The translations under genes and the position numbers were made by a program. Under the pieces are notes generated by a model. That model saw only the letters and a list, made by a program, of their open reading frames with translations. It ran no database searches and had not been told where the DNA came from. A stretch of 64,000 bases of DNA from Zhongshania aquatica (lineage in GTDB: Bacteria > Pseudomonadota > Gammaproteobacteria > Pseudomonadales > Spongiibacteraceae). Positions 12,955-22,018 of the stretch are shown here, piece after piece (position 1 is the first letter of the stretch; each line of letters opens with the position of its first letter). Location: contig NZ_JANZNQ010000003.1 in the NCBI RefSeq assembly GCF_027257955.1, forward strand, positions 1 to 64,000, given 5' to 3'.

Positions 12955-14358
12955 ATGAATATCACTATATTCAGCATCGGAACCCAAGGAGATGTTCGGC
13001 CTTTTATCGCTTTGGGGCTAGGACTGCAAAGTGCGGGTCACAGGGTACGCATAGCAAGTGGCATGACCTGTGAAAATTTAGTGTTGAGTCACGGATTGGA
13101 ATACGCTCCGCTGACCGCAGACTTTCTTGAGGTTATGGCTAAAGATCCGCGAGCCATTCAGCGTGGACTGAACCCTGTGGCCTTGATGAGCACAGCGCGT
13201 CGGCACCTAAAAGAAATGTCTGCACATTGGGCGGAAGAAGGGCTAGCAGCGGCACAGGGAGCTGATCTTCTGCTGGGGAATGGCATGATGGCCGTACTGG
13301 CGAATTCGCTGGGTGAGGCACTCAATATCCCCATGGTGGAAACTCATTTACAACCGGTGACCCCCTGCCCTGATATTCCACCGATGATGTTGACGCCACC
13401 CGACAGGCCACGAAATGGCAAAATAAATGAGATGCTATACCACGTTTTACGTGCTGTGACATGGCGAATGCTCAGCGCTGCATACAGCCCTGTGCGCAAG
13501 TCGTTAAATCTAAATTCGTTGCCGTGGTATGGTCCCTACTACCGTCAGAAAAAAGAAGACCGTCGTATTCTCTACGGCTACAGCCCTGCACTGTTACCGC
13601 CTTCGCCCAGTTGGCCCACAGGAGTTCAAGTTACAGGAAACTGGTTTCTTACCGGTGAATCTCAGTGGCAGCCTAGCGCTGAACTTGAGCATTTTCTTGC
13701 AAGCGGAGAAGAGCCAATCTATATCGGTTTTGGAAGTATGCTGAGCGACGACACGGATAACCTCAGCGCGATAATTTACGAAGTCTTAGCTCAATGTGGT
13801 CGTAGAGCGATTATTGCAACCGGTTGGGGTGGACTTGCCAAGCAGGAACAGGAACAGGAACAGAAGAATGTCTTAGTCATTGATGCCGCTCCCCACGATT
13901 GGCTTTTCCCAAGAGTCGCACTGGCGGTGCATCATGGTGGCGCCGGAACAACTGCTGCGACAATACTTGCCGGCATCCCGTCGGTTGTTGTGCCCTTCTT
14001 TGGTGACCAACCATTCTGGGCTTGGCGGCTAGCTCAAAATGGCGTAGCACCTAAAGCAATTAGGCGTGATAGCTTGACTGCTGATAAATTAGTCGCGGCG
14101 ATAGCGGAAGCAAGTTCGGAAAATATGCAGGTCGCTGCCAAGTCACTAGCGGCTAAAGTGGCAAAGGAAGATGGCGTTAAAACGGCGATTTCATTGCTTG
14201 TGCAATGGGGACTAATCGATAAGGGCAATTCTCCTATTGATACGAATGCGGCATCCTGTGGAGATGAGTTATCCATTCAAAAATCATGCGAAACACAATC
14301 TACTGAGCACCCTGATTTCGGTGCGTCCCGGCCTGAACCTTCCCCCAGAACTGTATAG
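12955..14358 (+). CDS. GT1/GT28-like glycosyltransferase (GT-B fold)
   Basis: Nucleotide-sugar-dependent glycosyltransferase. The N-terminus FSIGTQGDVRPFIALGLGL is typical of sterol/macrolide glucosyltransferases and of RhlB-like lipid glycosyltransferases. The C-terminal donor site contains HHGGAGTT (326-333) and FFGDQPFW with the DQ pair at 351-352. At 467 aa it is normal for the family. It starts 51 bases after the NRPS stop and is followed by the phosphopantetheinyl transferase after 11 bases, so it should act on the NRPS product, most simply putting a hexose on a hydroxy-fatty-acyl chain. A short QEQEQEQ run (297-303) comes from a DNA hexamer repeat. No signal peptide, so it acts in the cytoplasm or at the inner membrane face. 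Sugar identity is inference. Confidence 0.88.
   Translation: MNITIFSIGTQGDVRPFIALGLGLQSAGHRVRIASGMTCENLVLSHGLEYAPLTADFLEVMAKDPRAIQRGLNPVALMSTARRHLKEMSAHWAEEGLAAAQGADLLLGNGMMAVLANSLGEALNIPMVETHLQPVTPCPDIPPMMLTPPDRPRNGKINEMLYHVLRAVTWRMLSAAYSPVRKSLNLNSLPWYGPYYRQKKEDRRILYGYSPALLPPSPSWPTGVQVTGNWFLTGESQWQPSAELEHFLASGEEPIYIGFGSMLSDDTDNLSAIIYEVLAQCGRRAIIATGWGGLAKQEQEQEQKNVLVIDAAPHDWLFPRVALAVHHGGAGTTAATILAGIPSVVVPFFGDQPFWAWRLAQNGVAPKAIRRDSLTADKLVAAIAEASSENMQVAAKSLAAKVAKEDGVKTAISLLVQWGLIDKGNSPIDTNAASCGDELSIQKSCETQSTEHPDFGASRPEPSPRTV
13843..13863 (+). repeat. CAGGAA hexamer tandem repeat inside glycosyltransferase gene
   Basis: Three and a half copies of CAGGAA, in frame, encoding a Gln-Glu run between the two GT-B halves. 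Length changes by whole units would keep the frame. Confidence 0.85.
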
Positions 14359-14369
14359 GGATAGTCGCG

Positions 14370-15092
14370 ATGAATCCTGCGTCGGCGTCATTGGAGTTTG
14401 TCGCTAAAACGGACTGTCTCACTCTCGCTGGTTTTAAGGGGGTGTGCTTATTCACCCATTTCAATCCCCTACATTACAGCGATGAGTTATTTGCTGTCTA
14501 CGGCGTGCAATTTCCCTCGGCCCTAAACAGTGCTAACAGTAAAAGGAAAGCTGCATTTTTAGCTGGACGGATTTCGGCTAACCTCGCATTTTTGAAGTTA
14601 GGATTAACACCTCAAACTGTGGGAATAGGTACCCATCGAAAACCTTTATGGCCGAAATCAGCTATAGGATCTATTAGTCATCACAGCAACACCGGATATT
14701 GCATGTTGATGCATCGGCCGGTTAACTTATCGCTCCAAACTGCCGTGGGGATTGATGTTGAGTCGGTGCTACCAGCGAATGAATGTCAATTACTCGCGCC
14801 CAGCGTGATATCTATACCAGAAACACAATTGCTATTAGAAAACTATCACGGACTGGATCGCGCACTAACCCTTGCATTCTCAGCTAAAGAGGCTGTATTC
14901 AAGGCGATCTACCCCGCTGTCGGTCAGTATTTCGATTTTTTAGATGTTCGTATATCAACAGTCTCTATTGAGACGGCAACATTAGAGATAACATTAGTGA
15001 AAGACCTTTCTCCAGAATTCCTCAAGGGCCATGTCTTTAAAGCACACTACCAACTTGACGACAAAAAGGTGATTAGTTGGGTGCTTCCATAA
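14370..15092 (+). CDS. 4'-phosphopantetheinyl transferase, EntD/Sfp type
   Basis: Transfers the phosphopantetheine arm of coenzyme A onto carrier-domain serines, converting them to the holo form. The three family motifs are present: SISHH near residue 101, GIDVE with Asp129 and Glu131 (magnesium ligands), and FSAKEAVFKA near 170-179 with the catalytic Lys/Glu pair. Length of 240 aa fits the EntD branch. It lies 11 bases after the glycosyltransferase, so it is the dedicated activator of the NRPS carrier domain (Ser1040). It may also load the carrier domain in the separate operon at 25591, since no other such gene is in the window. Confidence 0.92.
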   Translation: MNPASASLEFVAKTDCLTLAGFKGVCLFTHFNPLHYSDELFAVYGVQFPSALNSANSKRKAAFLAGRISANLAFLKLGLTPQTVGIGTHRKPLWPKSAIGSISHHSNTGYCMLMHRPVNLSLQTAVGIDVESVLPANECQLLAPSVISIPETQLLLENYHGLDRALTLAFSAKEAVFKAIYPAVGQYFDFLDVRISTVSIETATLEITLVKDLSPEFLKGHVFKAHYQLDDKKVISWVLP

Positions 15093-15191
15093 TAATGACG
15101 ATTCGATTCTCATCGTCATAGCCCCCTTTTAAAATTGTGTTAAACGCCTTACTCTCTCGTGCAGCGATACAACGATCGAATAGGTTAATAC

Positions 15192-16097
15192 ATGCACGAC
15201 CATCACCACCATCACACCGCTTCTGAACGCATCGGCTGGGCCTTTGCCCTAAATTTCTGCTTTACGATTATCGAATTCATCGGCGGCTGGTTAACAAATA
15301 GTACGGCCATTATGGCCGATGCGGTGCACGATCTCGGTGACTGCCTGGCAATTGGTATGGCGTGGTGGTTGAACAAGCTTGGCGCCAAAGAAGCCAATAG
15401 CCGTTTTAGTTACGGCTTTAGTCGCTTTTCGTTATTAGGCGCGTTAATCAACGGTGTGATTCTTGTATTGGGTTCTTTATGGGTTCTCAGTGAAGCTATC
15501 CCCCGGCTTTTAAACCCTCAAATGCCGGATGCGCAAGGAATGCTGGGCTTAGCTGTATTGGGTATTGCCGTAAATGGCTATGCGGCATATAAACTAAACG
15601 ATGGCAAAACTCTGAATGAGCGGATGCTAAACTGGCATTTACTCGAGGATGTTTTGGGTTGGGTGGCGATCTTCATCGTATCCATTGTGTTGATGTTTGT
15701 GGAATTACCGATTCTTGATCCGGTTTTATCGATTGGCTTCACACTGTTTATATTATTTAACGTCGCTAAAAACCTGACCGAAACCCTGCGCTTATTTTTA
15801 CAGGCAACCCCCGATCACGAATTGCGCGAGCAGATCTTAGAAAATTTAGCTGCGCTAGATCACGTTAGCGATATACATCACCTACACCTTTGGTCTCTGG
15901 ATGGCGAACAACATGTTTTAACGGCGCACCTGCTGTTAAAACAACATTATGAGCAAACCGAGCTACTCCGTTTAAAAGTATTAATTGCTAGCGCGATGAA
16001 AGGTTTTCCACTTAGTCACACCACGATCGAGTTTGAATTCCCCGATGAATCTTGTCGCGACGATGCGGCGAATGAACTAGCCCACCATCATCACTAA
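15192..16097 (+). CDS. cation diffusion facilitator, zinc exporter (CzcD/ZitB-like)
   Basis: Inner-membrane Zn(II)/H+ antiporter of the CDF family. The N-terminus is MHDHHHHH and the C-terminus ends HHHH, both likely metal-gathering tails. Six membrane segments are evident. The transport site has HDLGD in TM2 (His46, Asp50) and HLLED in TM5, the 2-His/2-Asp set linked to Zn/Cd. A cytoplasmic domain with HHLHLWSLDGEQHVLTAHL follows. It works in parallel with the CzcCBA pump: CDF lifts metal to the periplasm, RND moves it out. It stands alone, about 100 bases after the phosphopantetheinyl transferase. Confidence 0.92.
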   Translation: MHDHHHHHTASERIGWAFALNFCFTIIEFIGGWLTNSTAIMADAVHDLGDCLAIGMAWWLNKLGAKEANSRFSYGFSRFSLLGALINGVILVLGSLWVLSEAIPRLLNPQMPDAQGMLGLAVLGIAVNGYAAYKLNDGKTLNERMLNWHLLEDVLGWVAIFIVSIVLMFVELPILDPVLSIGFTLFILFNVAKNLTETLRLFLQATPDHELREQILENLAALDHVSDIHHLHLWSLDGEQHVLTAHLLLKQHYEQTELLRLKVLIASAMKGFPLSHTTIEFEFPDESCRDDAANELAHHHH

Positions 16098-16121
16098 AGG
16101 CGGCGCACCATTTATAATGCG

Positions 16122-16880
16122 CTACTCGACAACCCCATAGCCGAAAGAGCGGATAATGGTCTTGGCCTTATCCGATATTAAAAAGGCCATAAATTCTTTT
16201 GCGGCGGCACTATCTTTCGCTGTTTTTAGCAGCACGGCATCTTGCTTGATCGCACGGTAAAGTTCGGGGGGGACAATCCACGCCGAGCCGCTTTTTAACT
16301 GACCATTATCCATTATTTGTGACAGCGCAACGAAGCCAAGATCTGCATTACCCGTGCTAACAAATTGGTAAGTTTGGGCAATATTTTCGCCCTTCACCCA
16401 AGACCTGCGCGTTGACTCTTCTATTGATAAATATCGTAAAACGTCGAGCGCGGCGGCGCCGTAAGGAGCTAGTAAGGGGTTAGCCAAGGCTAGCTTATCA
16501 AATGATCCTGAACGTAAAATCTCGCCATTCCCATCTACTAACCCTGACTTAGATGACCAAAGTGCTAGAGCACCTACTGCGTAGGTAACGCGGTTTTCAG
16601 GAGCGACAAAGCCCGCCGTTATTAAGGCTTCAGGTTTTGTTTGGTCAGCAGACAAAAAAACCTGAAATGGCGCGCCGTGGATTATTTGCGCGTAGAACTT
16701 ACCCGAAGAGCCATAGGATACATTGAGATTATGTCCGGACTCCTTTTCAAATTCAGCACCAAGCTGCCGCATTGTTGCAGTGAAGTTAGATGCAACGGCA
16801 ACAGAAAGTTGTTCTCCTCTGCTTACGCTCGCGACAAAAAAAACGCATATCGCAACCAGCGTGTGGCGGTAAGAATACAT
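16122..16880 (-). CDS. modA: ModA-like molybdate-binding periplasmic protein
   Basis: Solute-binding protein that captures molybdate (or a similar oxyanion) in the periplasm for an ABC importer. It has a signal peptide ending around SVSRGEQ and then the ModA start LSVAVASNFTATMRQL. Other family features are SYGSSGKFYAQI, VFLSADQ and ANPLLAPYGAAA. At 252 aa it is full length. No modB or modC is next to it, so it must use a transporter encoded elsewhere, or have another ligand. The neighbour upstream, an acylase, is transcribed in the same direction with a 27-base gap. Confidence 0.87.
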   Translation of the reverse strand: MYSYRHTLVAICVFFVASVSRGEQLSVAVASNFTATMRQLGAEFEKESGHNLNVSYGSSGKFYAQIIHGAPFQVFLSADQTKPEALITAGFVAPENRVTYAVGALALWSSKSGLVDGNGEILRSGSFDKLALANPLLAPYGAAALDVLRYLSIEESTRRSWVKGENIAQTYQFVSTGNADLGFVALSQIMDNGQLKSGSAWIVPPELYRAIKQDAVLLKTAKDSAAAKEFMAFLISDKAKTIIRSFGYGVVE

Positions 16881-16907
16881 CTTTATTTTATATCCACCTT
16901 GTCAATT

Positions 16908-19202
16908 TTAATTATTACTCGGCCTCACTGTCACACAGAGTGTAAACGTTTTTTCAACTGTCGCTATGTTTATAGGTATCTGAATCATGTCCTGCGCATT
17001 CCATAAGGTGACTTGGTCTATGAACGCATCAGAACCGGGAAGCCCATCTTGACCTCCAAGCATCGCGAACCAATTTGAATCGGTATCGCCAAGGTCAAAG
17101 AAATATCGTGCGGTGGAACTCATGCCTACGTAATGCTTACCTTTTGCAAAGCCGTGAGCGGATTTCATTAGGGTTTCATTCGCACCGGCGACCGCAGATT
17201 CACCATAGCGCCAGCGCTTGCCTAATACGGGCAAAGCCGCAAGTGGGTGATTCATGCGTAGGCGATGGACAGCACCCCAAGTACCGTATTTTTGCAGTGC
17301 GACCTTACACTTCGAAAGTGCCTCATTTAATGCTTCTGCCAATACTGGAGCCGGGACATGTTGTATGTCTGCCATGAGTAAACTCCGTGGGTCCCAGCTC
17401 ACGGTCATCACATCCATATCTTCTTTACCGTGTAGTGCTAGCGCAAAATGGTAAAGCAGAAATTCAAATACCAATGCGCCAGCGCTATCAGTTGTATATT
17501 CGCCGTTCCAGTTGGCCAAACACTCATACACGTGAGTATTCTTTATTTTGATGAACGGTAGTATTGCGTTTCTTAACTCGACCCCGGTATCGCTCTTAAC
17601 ATCCGTCATTAATGCCCTCAGCAGGGAACTGTCGATATTTGTAGCTTCGCTAAGAACTGATTTCAGTCGCTCTACCCTGTCGTCCGGAGAAAAAAAGCAG
17701 CTGATTAATACATCAGAGTCTACGTCTGGCTTATTATTCGAGGAGGCCACAAAACCTATGTCTGGGTTATGTATTGTCGGCAGCGCGCGTGTATCTATCA
17801 TATGATTCCAATACTGATGTTCTGACACATCGAGAACCACATCGCTAGGCCTTTCGCTTGGTCGCTTAGGCAGTCGCGCAGCCATCAGTTGACCAATATT
17901 ACCTGAGGTGTCGGCGTAAACCATATTTTGACCAGCAACAGCAAAGTCCTTTAAGGCTGTTTGAAACTCACCAAAAGTGCGTGATCTCGCCACACCCAAC
18001 ATCGCGGTGATTTCATCGCTTACCTGATGTCCAACCCATCGAAATGCAAACTTGACGTCATTTGATTTGGTATTGGAAGAATTGGCAGTGGGCGACGTTG
18101 GATTTGAAAACATCGGCGCGTCGGTAAGTAAGGGGCCGTAGTCTGAATCTCGTAAGGTGACTGTTTTGTTGCCTCCCCATCGAGTTTTAATCGTTTCTGT
18201 ACGGGTTTTAAAACTACTTGAAGCTTGATGGGAAACATCGAATAGATCACTAGATGCGGCGTGCATTGACGACCCACCCCATGCTATATCGCCACTCCTG
18301 CCAACCATAACTGCAGGTAAGCCAGGCAACATATATCCCACGGCTTTTAATGTTGGACAATACAGGCCACCAAGTATCCAAAAGTTCGGTAGCACCATTG
18401 GCAAGTGTGGATCACCACTAAGCAAGGCATTTCCCGCTGCGGTCTTCTCTGCGGCGATTGCGACAGCATTAGACCCGCCGGGCTTGCCAAACAAACCGCT
18501 TAACCACTCCAAAGCATCATCGCTTGATAGATCATTATGCTTAGGGACTGGCGGGCCGCCACCGAATTTCATCAAGTGTCGCCAGACGGCAAACCAATCT
18601 TTACGTTTTCTTAAGGGTAAAAGTTTAGGCCACATTCCCCATGTAAAATCAGCGCAATTCAGCCTAGCCAATGTGAGCAGGTCTTCAACTGCCCAGCGGG
18701 TTGGTTGAACATTGAGTATTTGGAATTCTTCAGGCCAGAGCGACTTGTTGTCACTTATGTTTTCTACCACATAGTTAATGCCTGCCGCGTATGATTGCAT
18801 CCACTTTTGAGTGCTTTCTGGCATTGCTGCGTAGCTTGCCTTGCTGACTTTGCCTAAATCGAGAACACGCAACGTATGATCTATGTCGTTAGCTATTGGG
18901 CCAAGTAACTCTGACAATCGTCCTTGGCTAACGTACTTAAGAAACTCAATTTGGCCAAGCCGTAAATGAGCGTGGCTAATACCGAGGCCAACCGCGAGAT
19001 CACTTTCATTTTCAGCGTGTATAAAAGGTATGAGATTATCATTCCAGTGGATCTTAATACTATCTATGAGAGGCGCGTTGTCTAACGGAAGTGCATCAAC
19101 GCGTTGTTTAATCGAAAAATTCTGGCGTGGGGTTTGGATATGACCGATAGTCAGGCGCAGCAATAATGCAATAATTCCTGGTACGTCCTTGAATTGAGGC
19201 AT
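16908..19202 (-). CDS. penicillin acylase family protein (Ntn-hydrolase)
   Basis: Amidase precursor of the penicillin G acylase / acyl-homoserine-lactone acylase family, 764 aa. The self-cleavage site is PGGSNAVAIA, with Ser244 becoming the N-terminal nucleophile of the beta chain. It is followed by the family blocks LLSGDPHLPM and MVGRSGDIAWGGSS. The alpha chain would be residues about 1-243. The N-terminus is hydrophobic for only about 15 residues, so export is uncertain. Substrate could be an N-acyl amino acid, acyl-homoserine lactone or other amide. It is tempting to link it to the predicted acyl-glycine product at 8821, but that is speculation. Followed closely by modA. Confidence 0.88.
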   Translation of the reverse strand: MPQFKDVPGIIALLLRLTIGHIQTPRQNFSIKQRVDALPLDNAPLIDSIKIHWNDNLIPFIHAENESDLAVGLGISHAHLRLGQIEFLKYVSQGRLSELLGPIANDIDHTLRVLDLGKVSKASYAAMPESTQKWMQSYAAGINYVVENISDNKSLWPEEFQILNVQPTRWAVEDLLTLARLNCADFTWGMWPKLLPLRKRKDWFAVWRHLMKFGGGPPVPKHNDLSSDDALEWLSGLFGKPGGSNAVAIAAEKTAAGNALLSGDPHLPMVLPNFWILGGLYCPTLKAVGYMLPGLPAVMVGRSGDIAWGGSSMHAASSDLFDVSHQASSSFKTRTETIKTRWGGNKTVTLRDSDYGPLLTDAPMFSNPTSPTANSSNTKSNDVKFAFRWVGHQVSDEITAMLGVARSRTFGEFQTALKDFAVAGQNMVYADTSGNIGQLMAARLPKRPSERPSDVVLDVSEHQYWNHMIDTRALPTIHNPDIGFVASSNNKPDVDSDVLISCFFSPDDRVERLKSVLSEATNIDSSLLRALMTDVKSDTGVELRNAILPFIKIKNTHVYECLANWNGEYTTDSAGALVFEFLLYHFALALHGKEDMDVMTVSWDPRSLLMADIQHVPAPVLAEALNEALSKCKVALQKYGTWGAVHRLRMNHPLAALPVLGKRWRYGESAVAGANETLMKSAHGFAKGKHYVGMSSTARYFFDLGDTDSNWFAMLGGQDGLPGSDAFIDQVTLWNAQDMIQIPINIATVEKTFTLCVTVRPSNN

Positions 19203-19280
19203 TCAATAATCCGAAGTGTGAGTCTTTAATCCACCACTGTAAACAGCGTGATTAGCTCGGTAAAGCAAACCATAAGATAA

Positions 19281-19409
19281 ATGTGACCCACTATAAATTA
19301 ATTTCTGTATTCCTTTTATTTGGTCACATAACCCCGTATGCGAAGACTGATATTTAGGGGGATAGGTCGCACTCACCAAATACATCAAAATCGAAATCAG
19401 AGGTCACAT
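19281..19409. repeat. three copies of GGTCACAT in copper/acylase intergenic region
   Basis: ATGTGACC at 19281-19288 is the reverse complement of GGTCACAT at 19322-19329, and a third copy in the forward sense lies at 19402-19409. They sit in the divergent space between the acylase and the copper ATPase. They may be half-sites for a regulator; TGTGA/TCACA resembles a CRP half-site but the spacing is not CRP-like. Confidence 0.5.
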
Positions 19410-19450
19410 TCAAGCTCTCCGTGACAAAAAGAACAATACATATTTAGTAC

Positions 19451-19481
19451 TTGACCCTCCCATGATGGGAGGCATTAACCT
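19451..19481 (+). promoter_or_regulatory. CueR-type promoter of the copper ATPase gene
   Basis: TTGACC (-35, 19451-19456) and TAACCT (-10, 19476-19481) are 19 bases apart. The dyad CCTCCC ATGAT GGGAGG (19456-19472) fills the spacer. The over-long spacer with a central GC dyad is the hallmark of MerR-family copper promoters, and a CueR gene lies just downstream. Copper-loaded CueR would twist the DNA and activate transcription. Confidence 0.88.
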
Positions 19482-19506
19482 CAGTGGCGTAGGGTCAAAG
19501 TTGTGT

Positions 19507-19512
19507 AAGGAG
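19507..19512 (+). promoter_or_regulatory. ribosome binding site fixing the copper ATPase start
   Basis: AAGGAG, 6 bases before the ATG at 19519. This rules out the upstream in-frame ATG at 19462, which lies inside the CueR operator. Confidence 0.85.
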
Positions 19513-19518
19513 CACGGC

Positions 19519-21960
19519 ATGTCAGCACAAATCAACGAACTGAAGGAAATAGAACTTCCGATCATGGGCATGAGCTGCGCCTCATGCGCCGGACGTGCCG
19601 AAAAATCGCTTAAAGCCTTAGATGGTGTTGATTCGGTGCAGGTAAATCTGGCGACAGAGTCTGCGTATGTCGCGCTGGATAAGGAAGTATCACTGGAAAC
19701 ACTATGCTCCGCCATAAAACACGCGGGCTACTCAGTAGCGACCGAAGAGTTTCAAATTCTAATTACTGGTATGAGCTGCGCCTCATGCGTCGGCCGCGTG
19801 GAAAAATCGATTTATACAATCCCAGAGGTAATTGAAGTCAATGTGAACTTGGCTACTGAATCCGCTTACGTAAAGGTATTAAAGGGCCGAGTGACTAATT
19901 CTGACATTATTTCCGCCATCAAAAATGCGGGCTACGCAGCAACCACACCCGGTGAGGAATTAAATCCAGAAGGTTCCGATACACCAAGCAAACAGAATAC
20001 AAATTCAAACACTCAGCACAGCAAAGAAAGTCGCCATTTATTCATTGCAGCTTGCTTATCAGCGCCCCTAGTACTGGGGATGCTAGCAAGTAGCATCGGT
20101 CTCAATGCTATGCCGCCACCTTGGCTGCAATTTCTGATTGCCACGCCAATTCAGTTTTGGCTAGGTGCCCGTTTTTATCGTGCAGCATGGTATGCCCTTA
20201 AAGCGCGTACTGGAAATATGGATTTACTAGTCGCCATTGGTACGAGCGCAAGCTACGGTCTGAGTGTATTCGAATTACTCAAACAGTATGTCATTCAACC
20301 CAGTCATACCATGGGGCACTACTATTTTGAAGCATCCGCCGTTGTCATCACTCTAATACTCCTCGGTAAGTGGTTAGAGCGGCGCGCTAAACAGCAAACC
20401 ACCGAAGCAATAAAGGCATTGCAATCCTTGCGTCCGAACACCGCGAGACTCCGCAAGAACAATGTGGATACTGTAACCCCAATAGAGCATATACGCAGCG
20501 GTGATATTGTCGTGGTAAAGCCCGGAGAACGAGTTCCTGTTGATGGTTCGATTATTGAAGGAAGTGGCTATCTCGACGAATCGATGATTACCGGCGAGAG
20601 CATGCCGGTGCATAAATCCGTAGGCGACTCTCTCACCGGCGGAGTTATCAATACTGATGCATTGCTTCTCATTAAGACCACTGCGGTGGGCGCAGAAACA
20701 ACTCTCGCACGTATTATTCGCTTAGTGGAAAGTGCGCAAGCAGCGAAAGCACCAATTCAAAGCCTTGTAGATAAAGTCAGCATGATTTTTGTGCCGGTGG
20801 TTATTGCAATCGCTATCGCGACTTTAGTGGCTTGGTTTTTGTATAACGGCGATATTCAAAGTGCCATTATCAATGCCGTGGCGGTATTAGTCATCGCCTG
20901 CCCCTGCGCGTTGGGATTAGCGACACCCGCAGCAATTATGACCGGGACAGGTGTTGCCGCCCGGCACGGCATTCTAATCAAAGACGCACAAGCATTGGAG
21001 TATGCTCATAACATCAATACCGTGGTCTTCGATAAAACTGGCACGCTGACCGTCGGCAAGCCAAGCTTACGGGAGTATGTTGCCTGCGATGGCGATACAG
21101 ACAAACTAATGAGCGTTTCTGCCTCTCTCCAAAAAGGTAGTGATCACCCACTGGCCCAGGCGATTCTGAACGAGGCTGCCGACAAAACGTTTTCTATTGC
21201 CTCTGCAAAGGAATCGAAGGCCCTTGCCGGACGTGGAGTGTCGGCAACTGTAAACGGTAAGTTTTTTTTACTCGGCAATACTCGCCTAATGCAAGAATAC
21301 AAGGTGTCTTTGACAGGCTTAGAGTCCAAAGCCAAAGAATTGGAGAACGAAGGCAATACTATATCGTGGCTTGCTGAAGCGGGCGACACACCCAGCTTGA
21401 TCGGTTTGCTTGCATTCGGCGATGAAATAAAGCCCTCTGCGAAGTTAGCGATTGAGCGCCTTAGTAATAAGGGTATAAAAACGGTGATGATCACCGGTGA
21501 TAATGAAGGTAGCGCCCGCGCGGTTGCCGCTAAATTAGGCTTGCACGACTATATTGCCAACGTTCTTCCCGAGGGCAAAGCCGACGCCATTCGGGAGCTA
21601 CGTAACGCTAACAATATTGTTGCTATGGTGGGCGACGGTATCAATGATGCCCCCGCCTTAGCTGCGGCTGATGTTGGCATTGCCATGGCGACCGGTACTG
21701 ATGTTGCCATGCATACTGCGGGAATCACGCTAATGCGTGGCGATCCAGCGCTCATTGCAGATGCCATAGATATTTCCAAACGAAGTTATCAAAAAATTCG
21801 CCAAAACTTATTTTGGGCTTTTATCTATAACTTCCTCGGAATACCTTTAGCCGCGAGTGGATTGCTCAGCCCGGTTATCGCGGGCGCGGCAATGGCATTT
21901 AGTAGCGTGAGTGTTATTAGTAATGCGCTATTATTGAAACGTTGGAAACCAAAGGCTTGA
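19519..21960 (+). CDS. copA: copper-exporting P1B-1 ATPase
   Basis: Inner-membrane Cu(I) pump moving copper from cytoplasm to periplasm using ATP. Two N-terminal heavy-metal domains carry GMSCASC (Cys20/Cys23 and Cys87/Cys90). The membrane CPC motif is in VIACPCALG, followed by DKTGTLT (phosphorylated Asp), SDHPLA and GDGINDAPAL. The last two helices have the P1B-1 ligands YNFLGIP and MAFSSVSVISNA. From the ATG at 19519 it is 813 aa, normal length. This start follows an AAGGAG site; a longer frame from 19462 would begin inside the operator. Expression should be copper-induced through CueR, encoded 58 bases downstream. Confidence 0.96.
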   Translation: MSAQINELKEIELPIMGMSCASCAGRAEKSLKALDGVDSVQVNLATESAYVALDKEVSLETLCSAIKHAGYSVATEEFQILITGMSCASCVGRVEKSIYTIPEVIEVNVNLATESAYVKVLKGRVTNSDIISAIKNAGYAATTPGEELNPEGSDTPSKQNTNSNTQHSKESRHLFIAACLSAPLVLGMLASSIGLNAMPPPWLQFLIATPIQFWLGARFYRAAWYALKARTGNMDLLVAIGTSASYGLSVFELLKQYVIQPSHTMGHYYFEASAVVITLILLGKWLERRAKQQTTEAIKALQSLRPNTARLRKNNVDTVTPIEHIRSGDIVVVKPGERVPVDGSIIEGSGYLDESMITGESMPVHKSVGDSLTGGVINTDALLLIKTTAVGAETTLARIIRLVESAQAAKAPIQSLVDKVSMIFVPVVIAIAIATLVAWFLYNGDIQSAIINAVAVLVIACPCALGLATPAAIMTGTGVAARHGILIKDAQALEYAHNINTVVFDKTGTLTVGKPSLREYVACDGDTDKLMSVSASLQKGSDHPLAQAILNEAADKTFSIASAKESKALAGRGVSATVNGKFFLLGNTRLMQEYKVSLTGLESKAKELENEGNTISWLAEAGDTPSLIGLLAFGDEIKPSAKLAIERLSNKGIKTVMITGDNEGSARAVAAKLGLHDYIANVLPEGKADAIRELRNANNIVAMVGDGINDAPALAAADVGIAMATGTDVAMHTAGITLMRGDPALIADAIDISKRSYQKIRQNLFWAFIYNFLGIPLAASGLLSPVIAGAAMAFSSVSVISNALLLKRWKPKA

Positions 21961-22018
21961 GCCAAGTCAAATACAGATTAGCGCAGATGGAAAAAGATAT
22001 TTACGAGGTAGCACGAGT

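Noticed and set aside
19462-19518. N-terminal extension of the copper ATPase from an upstream ATG
   Set aside because: It lies inside the CueR operator and downstream of no ribosome site, whereas the ATG at 19519 has AAGGAG.
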